From Pectobacterium polaris (GTDB lineage: Bacteria; Pseudomonadota; Gammaproteobacteria; Enterobacterales; Enterobacteriaceae), in NCBI RefSeq assembly GCF_002307355.1, contig NZ_CP017481.1, positions 1,922,001-1,986,000 on the forward strand: a DNA stretch of 64,000 nt, given 5' to 3'. Both the position numbers and the translations under genes were made by a program. This document shows, in pieces, positions 9,066 through 19,137 of the stretch (the stretch's first letter is position 1; each line of letters begins with the position of its first letter). The notes below the pieces were generated by a model, which was not told the origin of the DNA, did no database searches, and was given only the letters and a program-made list of their open reading frames with translations.

Positions 9066-10067
9066 TTAATCCGTTATTTCATACGGCAGGGGCTGAACCG
9101 TGAGCTGGCTTTCGGCATCTTCACGGACGCGCAAAACGTTCTCTGCGGTGAGATCGTTATTCAACACTGCCTGTACCCACACATCACCGTTCTGCAATTG
9201 GCTGGCTGCCAATACCGTACCGGTACGACGCCAGTTCTCTCCAAGCTGTAATTCGAGATCGTCCCCCGCCTGCGGTACTTTATTCGCCTTACCCGCCAGC
9301 CAGTAAAGCGCACGCTTGTTGGCTCCGCGATATTTCGCCCGAGCGACCATTTCCTGACCGGTATAGCACCCTTTGCTGAAACTAATCCCATTTAATGCCT
9401 GTAGATTAGTCGCTTGCGGGATGAACTGCGCACTGTTTGCGCTGTCAATGATGGGCTGACCTGCTTCAATATCCAGCGCCAGCCATTGGCGGCTGTCGTT
9501 CAGGCTGACTTTATCGCCGAGCTTTTCAAGCAGCGATGTACTTTGCTCAGGAGACAGCACCAGTAAGAAACGTTCTGCAGGATGGGCGAAATGCAGTAAG
9601 GTAGCCCCTTCGTGCTGCACGACAGGGTGTTCAGCGTCTGGAAGCTGGCTAAATACAGAGGCCAGTAGTTCGCGGATGCCCGCACCCGCCGCGCCCAGCA
9701 GAATAGTGTTGTCGTCCGGTGCGATGGTCGTTTTCGAGAAAACGGCGTATTTTTTCAGTTCGCTAAGCTGGGCGTCGCGTAGATTGCGACGCTCAATAAA
9801 CGCAAAGCCTTCGCCGTGATGGAACAGACGCAGGTTGCTCCACATTTTCCCTTTTGCGTCGCAGTGGGCGCAAAGCGTGTGCCCATCGTCAGGCAGTGCG
9901 CCGACATCTGCGGTGACCTGTCCCTGAAGATATTTGACGGTATCCGGCCCGACGAGTGTGACCAGTGCCCAGTCATCCAGTGAGATGAGCGTGGCGGCCA
10001 GTTGGGCGGAAGCAAATGGGAGCTGTGATGCAAAAGGAAGTTGATAAGCCGTATGTTGGTTAACCAT
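9066..10067 (-). CDS. ygfZ: tRNA-modifying/Fe-S assembly factor YgfZ
   Basis: YgfZ is a folate-dependent protein needed for full activity of certain Fe-S enzymes such as MiaB. It belongs to the GcvT-like aminomethyltransferase superfamily. The signature [12 protein letters not shown] with its reactive cysteine is present, and similarity to E. coli YgfZ runs through the chain. The start at 10067 gives 333 residues with an AGGA ribosome site; an upstream in-frame start would add 27 unlikely residues. It is divergent from sdhE, the same arrangement as in E. coli. Confidence 0.93.
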   Translation of the reverse strand: MVNQHTAYQLPFASQLPFASAQLAATLISLDDWALVTLVGPDTVKYLQGQVTADVGALPDDGHTLCAHCDAKGKMWSNLRLFHHGEGFAFIERRNLRDAQLSELKKYAVFSKTTIAPDDNTILLGAAGAGIRELLASVFSQLPDAEHPVVQHEGATLLHFAHPAERFLLVLSPEQSTSLLEKLGDKVSLNDSRQWLALDIEAGQPIIDSANSAQFIPQATNLQALNGISFSKGCYTGQEMVARAKYRGANKRALYWLAGKANKVPQAGDDLELQLGENWRRTGTVLAASQLQNGDVWVQAVLNNDLTAENVLRVREDAESQLTVQPLPYEITD

Positions 10068-10302
10068 ATAGTACAATCCTGCGCTAAGGGCGATACCCGA
10101 ATGGCCTAATGGTAAAAGAGCGCTCAGGGTTTGCAAGTGGTTATTCACGCAGCGTTATTGCATAGCACATCCTGAGACAGGTGAGCGCACTTGGCGCGGT
10201 GCCCGTCGGTAAACTATGTCAAAATGTTACTATTAGTTGATACCCGCTACCGGAATCGGAGTACACTAGCGGCAAGCAGCGATAACAAGGTGGACATGAA
10301 AT

Positions 10303-10569
10303 ATGGAAATCGATAATAAATCACGCATTCATTGGGCATGTCGCCGTGGTATGCGCGAACTGGATATCGCGATCATGCCGTTTTTTGAGCATGACTATGA
10401 CACACTTAATGACACGGATAAGCGCACGTTTGTCCGCTTGTTACAAAGCGACGATCCTGATTTATTCAACTGGCTGATGAACCACGGTGAACCGGAGGAC
10501 GGAGAGCTGAAACGCATTATTTCCCTTATTCAGACGCGAAATAAAGATCGTGGCCCAGTGGCAATGTGA
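10303..10569 (+). CDS. sdhE: Succinate dehydrogenase flavinylation factor SdhE
   Basis: SdhE (88 residues) promotes covalent attachment of FAD to the SdhA subunit of succinate dehydrogenase and to FrdA. The family signature RGMRELD is present, with the five-helix DUF339 size. In Serratia this gene is known to be co-transcribed with ygfX. The next gene begins inside its 3' end (20-bp overlap), so both are probably made from one message. Confidence 0.94.
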   Translation: MEIDNKSRIHWACRRGMRELDIAIMPFFEHDYDTLNDTDKRTFVRLLQSDDPDLFNWLMNHGEPEDGELKRIISLIQTRNKDRGPVAM

Positions 10570-10963
10570 CCTTCGTGTTTCCTGGCGCATGCAACTGCTG
10601 TCATTGGTTGTGCATGGCCTATTAGTATTGCTCATTCTGCTGGCACCGTGGCCGGACGGCTATGCATGGCTATGGCTATGCCTGGTCACGATGGTGATGT
10701 TCGGTTTTATCCGTAGCCAAAAGAATATCAAATCCCGACAGGGGGAAATCGTTCTGCTTAGCGAAACGACCCTGAACTGGCGGCAGCAGGAATGGCAGAT
10801 CGTTAAACGACCGTGGCTGCTGAAGAATGGCGTATTGCTGTCATTGCGAGCGGTTAACGGTAAAGACAAGCAACAGCTGTGGCTGGCATCGGACAGCATG
10901 GGTGATGAAGAGTGGCGTCACTTGCGTCAGCTTCTTTTGCAGCAGAAACACTGGGCAAGATAG
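10550..10963 (+). CDS. cptA: YgfX/CptA inner-membrane protein
   Basis: This is a 137-residue protein of the YgfX (CptA) family. It has two closely spaced N-terminal membrane helices (roughly residues 14-55), a basic stretch ([12 protein letters not shown]) and a soluble C-terminal part with conserved tryptophans. In E. coli YgfX was proposed as a toxin acting on FtsZ/MreB with SdhE as antitoxin. Other work in Serratia found no toxin behaviour, so the role is unsettled. The 20-bp overlap with sdhE is retained. Confidence 0.87.
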   Translation: MAQWQCDLRVSWRMQLLSLVVHGLLVLLILLAPWPDGYAWLWLCLVTMVMFGFIRSQKNIKSRQGEIVLLSETTLNWRQQEWQIVKRPWLLKNGVLLSLRAVNGKDKQQLWLASDSMGDEEWRHLRQLLLQQKHWAR

Positions 10964-11031
10964 CAGCGCGTTGGAAATATTTTTATTCGGTCATCGTTTG
11001 GCCGTGCTTTGAAATTGATTGGATATAACTG

Positions 11032-11967
11032 ATGACTAAGCCCGCAGTGCAAAAAAATGGTCTGCATCCTCGTAATCGCCATCGCGACCGTTATGATTTT
11101 CCCGCGCTCAAAGAGAGCTATCCTGCACTGATTCCGTTTGTAAAGGTGAATGCCTACGGTGATGAATCCGTGGACTTTGCCAATCCCGAGGCGGTGAAAA
11201 CGCTGAATCAGGCGTTGTTGCAGCATTTTTATCAGATTGCGCACTGGACGATTCCAGACGGCTTTCTGTGTCCGCCCATTCCTGGCCGCGCCGACTATAT
11301 CCACCATCTGGCTGACTTGCTGGCGGAAGATAACCGTTCCGTTGTGCCGCGCGATGCGTCCGTGTTGGATGTCGGCTGCGGTGCCAACTGTGTCTACCCA
11401 CTGATTGGGCATCGCGAATACGGCTGGCGTTTTACCGGCAGCGAAATCAATCCGCTGGCGATGAAAGCGGCCAATGAGACCATTGAGGCGAACCCCGGCT
11501 TGAATCGGTCGATTCGCCTGCGTCGTCAGAAGAACAGCAAAGCAATACTGGCAGGTATCATTCACAAGAACGATTCGTTTGATGCCGTCATGTGTAATCC
11601 GCCGTTCCATGCTTCCGCTGAGGATGCCCGTCAGGGATCGCAGCGCAAACTGCATAATCTGGGACTGGATAAGCGCTCACCGCTGAATTTTGGCGGGCAG
11701 CAGGATGAGCTGTGGTGTGAAGGTGGCGAGTCGGCTTTCATTGGTCAGATGATCAAAGAGAGCGCCGGTTTCGCCCGTCAGTGCCTGTGGTTTACATCGC
11801 TGGTGTCACGCAAAGAGAACCTGCCGGAGATTTATCGCGCGTTGGAAGCGGTTGACGTGGAGAAGGTCAGAACGATAGATATGGCGCAAGGCCAGAAGCA
11901 AAGCCGCTTTGTCGCGTGGAGTTTTCTTGATACCGCTGCGCGTACCCGCTGGTTACAAAAGCGCTAA
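11032..11967 (+). CDS. rlmF: 23S rRNA (adenine-1618-N6)-methyltransferase RlmF
   Basis: RlmF methylates A1618 of 23S rRNA using S-adenosylmethionine. The 311-residue protein has a basic N-terminus, a SAM-binding loop ([12 protein letters not shown]) and the amino-methyltransferase motif NPPFHAS near residue 187, which marks N6-adenine or N-directed methylases. Length and sequence match E. coli YbiN. It stands alone downstream of cptA and is convergent with the STN lipoprotein gene. Confidence 0.93.
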   Translation: MTKPAVQKNGLHPRNRHRDRYDFPALKESYPALIPFVKVNAYGDESVDFANPEAVKTLNQALLQHFYQIAHWTIPDGFLCPPIPGRADYIHHLADLLAEDNRSVVPRDASVLDVGCGANCVYPLIGHREYGWRFTGSEINPLAMKAANETIEANPGLNRSIRLRRQKNSKAILAGIIHKNDSFDAVMCNPPFHASAEDARQGSQRKLHNLGLDKRSPLNFGGQQDELWCEGGESAFIGQMIKESAGFARQCLWFTSLVSRKENLPEIYRALEAVDVEKVRTIDMAQGQKQSRFVAWSFLDTAARTRWLQKR

Positions 11968-11997
11968 GCCATTTCAACGTCTACACATATCAATATT

Positions 11998-12026
11998 CGC
12001 GGATACCGGTCACAACGGTATCCGCG
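11998..12026. terminator. Hairpin between rlmF and the STN lipoprotein gene
   Basis: CGCGGATACCG pairs perfectly with CGGTATCCGCG (11-bp stem, 7-nt loop) between two convergent genes. No long T-run follows on either strand, so efficient intrinsic termination is uncertain. Confidence 0.55.
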
Positions 12027-12032
12027 AACGTG

Positions 12033-12356
12033 TTACTCGACGGTAATCGTATCCGGTTCCTGTTGAGTCACCTTCAACGACGTTCCCTGAATCGCCATAA
12101 ATACCGCTTCCCGTCGGGTCAGATAGCCTTTGACGGGATGCGGTTTAATCGCGCCAGTCAGCGTGGTATCGGTGATAATGCCACAGCCTGTTGCGTGCGC
12201 GATTTGCTGCGCTGTTTCATCAAACCTTGAGAAATCGATAGCGTAATACTGCGGCACATCGCATTTCCCGCCCAGATTTCTGGCGTATTCTTGCGTGCCT
12301 GTTTGGGCACAACCAGCAAGCAACAATCCTGCGACCGCAATGAGTAACATTTTCAT
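12033..12356 (-). CDS. Small lipoprotein with a lone STN domain
   Basis: This 107-residue protein begins with a lipoprotein signal (MKMLLIAVAGLLLAGC, Cys16 acylated). Its C-terminal half resembles the STN domain (secretin and TonB-receptor N-terminal domain): ETAQQIAHATGCGIITD, a VKGYLTRREAVFMAIQGTSL helix and a final strand TITVE. No secretin or receptor follows, so the domain stands alone on a lipid anchor. The start at 12356 is chosen for its AGAGGTAAG ribosome site and the signal peptide. It follows fldB by 28 bp on the same strand and may share its transcript. The STN call rests on pattern recognition only. Confidence 0.7.
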   Translation of the reverse strand: MKMLLIAVAGLLLAGCAQTGTQEYARNLGGKCDVPQYYAIDFSRFDETAQQIAHATGCGIITDTTLTGAIKPHPVKGYLTRREAVFMAIQGTSLKVTQQEPDTITVE

Positions 12357-12384
12357 CGTGCTTACCTCTGTTGAGTCGTACTGT

Positions 12385-12903
12385 TTACAGCAGTGACGCC
12401 ATTTCTTGCAGGATTTGTTCGCACCACTGTTCCAGCCGTTCATCGCTGAGATCGTATTGGTTCACTTCGTCCAGCGCCAGCCCGACAAAGTGTTTGCCGT
12501 CGGCGGTCAGTGGTTTCGGGCTGGTGAATTCGTAACCCTCTATCGGCCAGTACCCAATCAATGTGACACCCAGCGGCAGCAGTTGGTCATGCAGCATGCC
12601 CAGCGCATCAAGGAACCATTCGCTATAGCCAAGCTGGTCGCCCATACCGTAGAGCGCGACGACTTTGCCTTTGAGATTTAGCGTCGCTAGTTGACCCCAA
12701 ATGTTCTCCCAGTCTTCCTGAATCTCGCCGAAATCCCAGGTGGGGATGCCGAGAATCAGCGTACTGTAATCTTCCATACGTTGAGGGTCGACATCCTTAA
12801 CGTTGTGCAGATCCACCAGTTCTTCGCCCAGAATGTCGCGAATTTTTTCCGCCGCCATTTCGGTGTAGCAGGTGCTTGAGCCGTAAAACAGACCGATTTT
12901 CAT
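12385..12903 (-). CDS. fldB: Flavodoxin B
   Basis: FldB is a small FMN protein that carries electrons; in E. coli it belongs to the SoxRS regulon. The 172-residue chain has the phosphate-binding loop GSSTCYTE at residues 8-15, the first FMN-ring loop around IPTWDFGE, and the second around [11 protein letters not shown] with the long-chain flavodoxin insert after it. In E. coli fldB lies beside xerD. Here xerD is about 2.6 kb away with a thioesterase and yhjE between, so the neighbourhood is rearranged. Confidence 0.93.
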   Translation of the reverse strand: MKIGLFYGSSTCYTEMAAEKIRDILGEELVDLHNVKDVDPQRMEDYSTLILGIPTWDFGEIQEDWENIWGQLATLNLKGKVVALYGMGDQLGYSEWFLDALGMLHDQLLPLGVTLIGYWPIEGYEFTSPKPLTADGKHFVGLALDEVNQYDLSDERLEQWCEQILQEMASLL

Positions 12904-13181
12904 ACTATCTATAAGTCCATGATTTAATTATTTTCTACAATCAATGCGTTGATTCAGTCTCTGCGCGGCGATGTCACTGCCTAAAGGCGATAAGCCCATC
13001 GCTCATTTGCAGCAGAAAACAGGCAATGGCTGTCATATTCGATGATATTGAGGTCTTTTACAATCGCTGGTGAAACACGCGGGGCAGAGCTATTGGCTTA
13101 AATGAATGAGGAAAGAACCGTATTGAGGGAGTGATTTCAGAGGGAAGGGCGTATCGCATTACAACATTCAGCGTCTCTGCA

Positions 13182-13214
13182 TTAGCACACCTACGTATAT
13201 GTCGAGTGTGCTAA
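13182..13214. other. Inverted repeat in the fldB-thioesterase gap
   Basis: TTAGCACAC (13182-13190) is perfectly inverted at 13206-13214 around a 15-nt spacer. It lies just past the stop of the thioesterase gene on the minus strand, with no T-run. It could be a 3'-end hairpin or a binding site. Nothing else recognisable is present in 12904-13242. Confidence 0.4.
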
Positions 13215-13242
13215 CGAAGAGAACTCATGACAACACGAACGC

Positions 13243-13629
13243 TTAAAGCGCTAACGCATTCACTACCGCTTCCGGCATGGATGGGCGCCCATTGGTCAGG
13301 CAAGTGGCGACAAATGTGGCTTCTGCGTAAGGGACGCCGCCAACCTTGATTTGCTGAACGAAATTGACACGATTGCGTTTTTCGTTCTTTTCCAACTGGC
13401 AGGTCACTTCTAATTGATCGCCTTTTTGCAGGCTTTTACGGAAGCGCAGAGTGTACTCAAGCACCATATAAACCTTTCCCTGCTTGAACTCTTCTTCAAT
13501 ATCAATGCCCAGCGCCTCTTTCATAAAGGCATGGCGAGTCCACTCCATATAAAACGGGTAGTAGAGGCCGTCGACGACGCCCTGAAAGTCGATATGACTG
13601 TCCTCAACTTCATAATGTTTTGAAAACAT
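13243..13629 (-). CDS. Acyl-CoA thioesterase, hotdog fold (YbgC/4HBT-like)
   Basis: This is a 128-residue single-domain hotdog protein of the 4-hydroxybenzoyl-CoA thioesterase group. The active-site stretch DSHIDFQGVVDGLYYPFYMEWTR corresponds to the family pattern with catalytic Asp and GVV-YY-W. It probably hydrolyses acyl-CoA esters in the cytoplasm, as a tetramer in this family. The substrate is unknown. It is a single gene, flanked by a possible hairpin downstream. Confidence 0.8.
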   Translation of the reverse strand: MFSKHYEVEDSHIDFQGVVDGLYYPFYMEWTRHAFMKEALGIDIEEEFKQGKVYMVLEYTLRFRKSLQKGDQLEVTCQLEKNEKRNRVNFVQQIKVGGVPYAEATFVATCLTNGRPSMPEAVVNALAL

Positions 13630-13852
13630 TTTTGCATCCCAATTTGGCTGTTGTATCGAACTGATTTGTTGTATCGAACGGATTTGTTACACCGACAGGC
13701 CTGTTGGTATACCTCACTTGATTAGCGTGGTAAATGCGAAAATGTATCAAAGTGATAATAACGTGGAGTTATGACTTGAGTGGGATGGACGGTTTGGTGA
13801 CATCGTGAAAAGGAAAGGAGCAGTGAGGGCCGTAGCCCCCACTGAAGGGATA

Positions 13853-15175
13853 TTATCCCAGAGACTGGTGACGCGTTTCTTTGGTGAGAAGCAGTGCAAT
13901 CAGCGTCAGCGACGCCATGGCCGCCAGATAAACGCCGACGTAGAACAGGCCGTAGTTGGCCGTCAGCCACGCCGCGATATACGGTGCGACTGATGCGCCC
14001 AGAATCGACGAGACGTTATAGGAGAATGACGCACCGGTGTAGCGCACTTCCGTCGGGAACAGCTCCGGCAGCAGCGCACCCATCGGGCCGAACGTCAGTC
14101 CCATGATGCTCAGACCCAGCACCAGGAAGCCCATCACCAGCGCCTGATTACCTGAACCGAGCATGTAAGGGAACAGCATGGCGAAGACGATCATAAGGCA
14201 GGTGATAGTAATCATGGTCTTACGGCGGCCAAAAGCATCCGCCAGATAGCCGGCTACCGGCACCATCAGACCAAAGCCAATCACCGCGATCATCAGCATC
14301 AGCAGGAAACTGTTACGCGAGAAACCAAGCCCCTTAGGCTCTGGCGTCGTACCGTACGTCATGGAATAAACGGTCATGATGTAGAACAGCGTGTAGGTCG
14401 CCAGCATGATGAAGGTGCCGAGGATCGTGACTTTCATATGCTTGCTGAGCAGTGTGCCCAGTGGCATACGCACCTGCTTACCCGCTTTGACCGCTTTGGT
14501 GAAGACGGGAGCTTCATGCAGAGAGATACGAACATACAGGCCAACCAGCACCAGCGCGGCGGACGCGACGAACGGTACGCGCCAGCCCCAGGTCATGAAC
14601 TGCTCTTCCGTCAGCAGCCAGGACAACAGCAAGAAGGTACCGTTAGCGAAGAAGAAGCCAATCGGCGCGCCAAGCTGGGGGAACGACCCATACAGCGCAC
14701 GTTTATGGGACGGTGCATTTTCGGTCGCCAGCAGCGCCGCGCCGCCCCATTCACCGCCCAGACCCAGCCCTTGGCCGAAGCGCGCCAGTGCCAGCAGAAT
14801 CGGTGCAAAAATACCGATGGTTTCGTAGGTCGGTAACAGCCCAATCAGAACGGTTGAAACCCCCATGGTCAGCAGAGAAGCGACCAGAGTGACTTTACGT
14901 CCGACGCGGTCGCCAAAGTGACCGAAGACTGCCGAGCCAATCGGGCGAGCAATAAAGGCAATCGCAAAGGTTGCCAGCGACTGTAGCGTAGCGGCAGTCG
15001 GATCGCCCTGTGGGAAGAAAATGTGCGGGAAAATCAGCACCGCGGCGGTGGCGTAGATATAAAAATCGAAAAATTCGATGGCGGTGCCAATTAATGACGC
15101 AACAATCACTTTATTGCGTGAGTTTACGGGTGGTGCTTCCGCTTCGGCATCGAGAGTGGTGGTGGTGGCTTGCAT
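13853..15175 (-). CDS. yhjE: MFS metabolite:H+ symporter YhjE
   Basis: This 440-residue, 12-helix transporter belongs to the metabolite:H+ symporter branch of the MFS. Long stretches equal E. coli YhjE, for example SLIGTAIEFFDFYIYATAAV in helix 1 and FGHFGDRVGRK between helices 2 and 3. The family carries organic acids and shikimate-type compounds; the substrate of YhjE is not firmly known. It stands alone, divergent from xerD. The 311 bp between the two starts (15176-15486) shows no gene that can be supported. Confidence 0.9.
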   Translation of the reverse strand: MQATTTTLDAEAEAPPVNSRNKVIVASLIGTAIEFFDFYIYATAAVLIFPHIFFPQGDPTAATLQSLATFAIAFIARPIGSAVFGHFGDRVGRKVTLVASLLTMGVSTVLIGLLPTYETIGIFAPILLALARFGQGLGLGGEWGGAALLATENAPSHKRALYGSFPQLGAPIGFFFANGTFLLLSWLLTEEQFMTWGWRVPFVASAALVLVGLYVRISLHEAPVFTKAVKAGKQVRMPLGTLLSKHMKVTILGTFIMLATYTLFYIMTVYSMTYGTTPEPKGLGFSRNSFLLMLMIAVIGFGLMVPVAGYLADAFGRRKTMITITCLMIVFAMLFPYMLGSGNQALVMGFLVLGLSIMGLTFGPMGALLPELFPTEVRYTGASFSYNVSSILGASVAPYIAAWLTANYGLFYVGVYLAAMASLTLIALLLTKETRHQSLG

Positions 15176-15486
15176 AATGTTTCTTTATTTTAACAACACG
15201 AACGGCCATTCTACGCACAGAAAAATCGGCTTTTCAACGTTGATTAAGTAAGGTCAATACCAGTCGGCACGCGGCTTCAAGGAGCCTGTTCCGATATATT
15301 GACGATACATAAAATATAATGTGCCGCGGCCTTGTTTTTGCCGGAGAATGTTATGGCGATGTTGGTGTTCGCGGAATATGTGAGATCGCGCACAATTCTG
15401 TTTGCGAGAGAATGCGGACTCGATGAAGGTGTAAAGTCGCCGCTTCATCGGCATAATATTGCCAATCAGTGAAGAAGGACACAGCG

Positions 15487-16386
15487 ATGCAAGAACACGA
15501 TCAGGCGCTTATCGAACAGTTTCTCGATGCGTTGTGGCTGGAAAGAAATCTGGCAGAGAATACGCTGGCCTCTTATCGGTTGGATCTGCGAACGCTCGCG
15601 GAGTGGCTTGCACATCATGACAACGATTTGTTGCAGGCGCAGTCGCTCGATCTTCAGGCGTTTCTCGCTGACAGAGTTGAGGGGGGCTACAAGGCAACCA
15701 GCTCGGCTCGCTTGCTGAGCGCGATGCGTCGCTTCTTTCAGTACCTTTATCGGGAAAAGCTGCGCAGTGACGATCCGAGTGCTGTGCTGTCATCGCCAAA
15801 ACTGCCGCAGCGCCTACCCAAAGATTTGAGTGAGGCGCAGGTGGATACGTTGCTCAACGCCCCAAGCATTGAACAACCGCTGGAATTACGCGATAAGGCC
15901 ATGCTTGAGGTATTGTATGCGACGGGGCTGCGTGTTTCCGAGCTGGTCAGTTTGACGATGAGCGATGTCAGCCTGCGGCAGGGCGTGGTACGCGTGCTGG
16001 GGAAAGGCAATAAAGAACGGCTGGTGCCGCTGGGTGAAGAAGCGGTGTACTGGATCGAGTATTACCTGGAACATGGTCGTCCGTGGCTGCTGAACGGGCA
16101 GACGCTGGATGTGCTGTTTCCCAGCAATCGCGCACGGCAAATGACGCGCCAGACGTTCTGGCATCGTATCAAGCATTATGCGGTACTGGCGTCCATCGAC
16201 AGCGAAAAGCTCTCGCCGCACGTCTTGCGTCACGCGTTTGCGACCCATTTATTGAACCACGGCGCGGATTTACGGGTCGTACAGATGCTCTTGGGGCACA
16301 GCGATCTTTCCACGACGCAGATTTACACCCATGTCGCGACGGAGCGGCTGAAACAGCTGCATCAGCAGCACCATCCGCGCGCCTAG
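15487..16386 (+). CDS. xerD: Site-specific tyrosine recombinase XerD
   Basis: XerD acts with XerC at dif to resolve chromosome dimers under FtsK control. The ATG at 15487 is chosen over the GTG at 15469 because AAGGA precedes it at good spacing and the length (299) then matches E. coli. All catalytic residues are visible: Arg149 (ATGLRVSE), Lys173 (GKGNKE), His245 and Arg248 (HVLRHAFA), His271 (LGHSDLS) and the nucleophile Tyr280 (QIYTHV). It begins the conserved xerD-dsbC-recJ-prfB-lysS series. Confidence 0.97.
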   Translation: MQEHDQALIEQFLDALWLERNLAENTLASYRLDLRTLAEWLAHHDNDLLQAQSLDLQAFLADRVEGGYKATSSARLLSAMRRFFQYLYREKLRSDDPSAVLSSPKLPQRLPKDLSEAQVDTLLNAPSIEQPLELRDKAMLEVLYATGLRVSELVSLTMSDVSLRQGVVRVLGKGNKERLVPLGEEAVYWIEYYLEHGRPWLLNGQTLDVLFPSNRARQMTRQTFWHRIKHYAVLASIDSEKLSPHVLRHAFATHLLNHGADLRVVQMLLGHSDLSTTQIYTHVATERLKQLHQQHHPRA

Positions 16387-16539
16387 GGATAACATAACCA
16401 ATCGAGTCACTATCAGAGTAACAGGACGTTATCTGGCTGACGGGACACCCCGTTCACTATCACAGCGCATTGGTACAAGGCTATTTTGCTACGAACCATG
16501 TTTGCTACGGACCATGCTGCGAAAAACAGGATTGATGAA

Positions 16540-17256
16540 ATGAAAAAAGGGTTATTACTGCTTTCTTTGCTGGTGGCTACGGCGACCAATTTTGCGCACG
16601 CCGATGATGCTGCGATCAAGCAGACGTTAACGCGTCTGGACATGCAGGGGGCGGAAATCCTGCCTTCGCCGATGGCGGGTATGAAAACCGTCATTACCGA
16701 TAGCGGCGTGCTGTACATCAGCGAAGACGGCAAGCATTTGCTGCAAGGCCCGCTTTATGACGTGAGTGGCACCATGCCGGTTAACACCACCAATAAGATC
16801 CTGATCGGCAAGCTGGATGCGCTACAGGAACAGATGATTGTGTATAAAGCCGCGCAGGAAAAACACGTTATCACCGTGTTCACCGACATCACCTGCGGCT
16901 ATTGCCACAAACTGCATGAACAGATGAAAGACTACAACGCGCTGGGTATTACCGTGCGCTATCTGGCCTTCCCGCGTCAGGGTATGAAATCGCCAGCAGC
17001 AAAAGACATGCAGTCCATCTGGTGCGTGGCCGATCGCAATAAAGCATTTGATAGCGCGATGAAGGGCGACGCAATCTCGGCAGCAACGTGTAAAACCGAT
17101 ATTGCCGCGCATTACCAACTGGGCATACAGTTTGGTGTGCAGGGCACCCCTGCCATCGTGCTGCAAGACGGTATGGTCGTACCGGGATATCAAGGGCCGA
17201 AAGAGATGCTGGCGATGCTGGAAGCACACAAAGCTTCGAAGAAAACCGGCGGTTAA
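16540..17256 (+). CDS. dsbC: Periplasmic disulfide isomerase DsbC
   Basis: DsbC corrects wrong disulfide bonds in periplasmic proteins and is kept reduced by DsbD. The 238-residue precursor has a signal peptide ending AHA-DD after residue 21, an N-terminal dimerisation domain and a thioredoxin domain with active site CGYC at 119-122. A second Cys pair follows in the C-terminal part, as in E. coli. The start at 16540 is preferred because it gives a normal signal peptide; an upstream ATG would add 18 residues. recJ starts 6 bp after its stop. Confidence 0.96.
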   Translation: MKKGLLLLSLLVATATNFAHADDAAIKQTLTRLDMQGAEILPSPMAGMKTVITDSGVLYISEDGKHLLQGPLYDVSGTMPVNTTNKILIGKLDALQEQMIVYKAAQEKHVITVFTDITCGYCHKLHEQMKDYNALGITVRYLAFPRQGMKSPAAKDMQSIWCVADRNKAFDSAMKGDAISAATCKTDIAAHYQLGIQFGVQGTPAIVLQDGMVVPGYQGPKEMLAMLEAHKASKKTGG

Positions 17257-17262
17257 TACTAC

Positions 17263-19023
17263 GTGGATATGATTACCCAACTCCGTCGGCGTCCGCTGGC
17301 GGAGGACATTGATTTACCTGACACCGTTCCGCCTTTGCTGCGTCGCCTTTATGCGCAGCGCGGCGTGAAAGGTGCGCAGGAGCTGGAACGTAGCCTGAGT
17401 GGTTTGCTGAATTACCGTTTGCTCAGCGGCATTGATAAAGCGATTGACCTGCTGCAACACACGCTGGCCGAGAAGCGCTGCATCGTCATCGTTGGTGACT
17501 TTGATGCCGATGGTGCCACCAGCACGGCGCTCGCCGTATTAGCGCTGCGCAGTATGGGCGGCGTGAACGTGAAATATCTGGTGCCGAACCGTTTTGAAAA
17601 CGGCTACGGGCTAAGCCCGGAAGTGGTGGCGCAGGCTGCCGCGCTGGGTGCTGAAGTGATTGTGACTGTGGATAACGGGATCTCTTCTCACGCGGGTGTC
17701 GAAGACGCGCATCGGCGTGGTATCGCGGTGCTGGTGACCGATCACCACCTGCCGGGCGAAATCTTGCCTGATGCCGACGCGATGATTAACCCCAATTTGC
17801 CTGACTGCCAGTTTCCTTCCAAGTCACTGGCTGGCGTAGGCGTCGCGTTTTACCTGATGATGGCACTGTTCGTGCGCCTGCGTGACAGCGACTGGTTTAC
17901 GCAGCCCTTATTTATGCAACAGGGGCTGGCGAAGCCGAATCTCACCGAATTACTAGATCTGGTCGCGCTGGGCACGGTGGCTGACGTGGTGCCGCTGGAT
18001 GCCAATAACCGCATTCTGGTCGCTCAGGGGCTGAATCGCATTCGTGCGGGGGAATGCCGTCCGGGCATTCGGGCGCTGCTGGAAGTGGCGAACCGCGATG
18101 CCAGTCAACTGGTCGCCAGCGATTTAGGCTTTGCATTAGGCCCACGGCTGAATGCTGCTGGGCGATTACACGACATGAAAATCGGTGTCGACTTGCTACT
18201 CAGCGATGACATCGTACAAGCGCGTATCCTTGCCAACGAACTGAATGAAATGAATCAGGATCGTCGGGAAATCGAACAGGGGATGCAGGTCGAAGCGCTG
18301 CGCCTGTGCGAATCGCTGGAGCGCACTCGTACGGAGTTACCTTACGGGTTGGCGATGTATCACCCAGAGTGGCATCAGGGCGTTGTCGGCATTTTGGCGT
18401 CGCGTATTAAAGAGCGTTTTCATCGTCCGGTGATTGCCTTTGCACCTGCTGGCGACGGTATGCTGAAAGGGTCAGGACGTTCCATTTCCGGCCTGCATTT
18501 GCGTGATGCGCTGGAGCGATTAGATACGCTGTATCCCGGTATGATGCAGAAATTCGGCGGACACGCGATGGCGGCAGGGCTATCGCTGCATGAAGATCGG
18601 TTTGAAGATTTTCGTCAGCGCTTCGGCGATCTGGTTGGTGAATGGCTCGATCCGTCTCAGCTTGAAGGCGTCGTCTGGTCTGATGGCGAATTGATGTTGC
18701 CGGAACTGGATTTGCTCTCAACGGCAGAAATGCTGCGCTATGCAGGGCCGTGGGGACAGGCGTTCCCCGAACCGACGTTCGATGGCTGCTTCCGTATTCT
18801 GCAACCCCGCCTACTCAAAGAGCGCCATTTGAAAGCGATGTTTGAACCGATCGGCGCAACCGGGCAGGTGCCGCTGCTAGACGGTATTGCGTTCAATATC
18901 GATACCACCATCTGGCCAGATCCAAGTATTAAAGAAGTGGAAATGGTGTACCGGCTGGATATTAACGAGTTTCGCGGTAAACGCTCTGTGCAATTGATGA
19001 TCCAACATCTGTGGCCGCGCTGA
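17263..19023 (+). CDS. recJ: Single-stranded-DNA exonuclease RecJ
   Basis: RecJ is the 5'-3' single-strand exonuclease of the RecF recombination and mismatch-repair pathways. The 586-residue protein shows DHH-family motifs: VGDFDADGATST (motif I), TVDNGISSHAG, Asp160-His161-His162 in TDHHLPG, and the DHHA1 part with GSGRSI and GGHAMAAG. The GTG start at 17263 gives the same N-terminal length as E. coli; an ATG two codons later is an alternative. It lies 6 bp after dsbC. Confidence 0.96.
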   Translation: MDMITQLRRRPLAEDIDLPDTVPPLLRRLYAQRGVKGAQELERSLSGLLNYRLLSGIDKAIDLLQHTLAEKRCIVIVGDFDADGATSTALAVLALRSMGGVNVKYLVPNRFENGYGLSPEVVAQAAALGAEVIVTVDNGISSHAGVEDAHRRGIAVLVTDHHLPGEILPDADAMINPNLPDCQFPSKSLAGVGVAFYLMMALFVRLRDSDWFTQPLFMQQGLAKPNLTELLDLVALGTVADVVPLDANNRILVAQGLNRIRAGECRPGIRALLEVANRDASQLVASDLGFALGPRLNAAGRLHDMKIGVDLLLSDDIVQARILANELNEMNQDRREIEQGMQVEALRLCESLERTRTELPYGLAMYHPEWHQGVVGILASRIKERFHRPVIAFAPAGDGMLKGSGRSISGLHLRDALERLDTLYPGMMQKFGGHAMAAGLSLHEDRFEDFRQRFGDLVGEWLDPSQLEGVVWSDGELMLPELDLLSTAEMLRYAGPWGQAFPEPTFDGCFRILQPRLLKERHLKAMFEPIGATGQVPLLDGIAFNIDTTIWPDPSIKEVEMVYRLDINEFRGKRSVQLMIQHLWPR

Positions 19024-19137
19024 TAGCGTGAACCGAATACGGCGGGCAGAAAGTCTATAAAATAGGCCTTTTATCCGCTAGAATGGCGGGTTACACCATT
19101 CCGTTGTCAACGACTTAACGTAAGAATATAAAAAATC

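Noticed and set aside
15254..15454. 66-codon ORF between yhjE and xerD
   Set aside because: No ribosome site, no recognisable motif and many rare features; probably chance.
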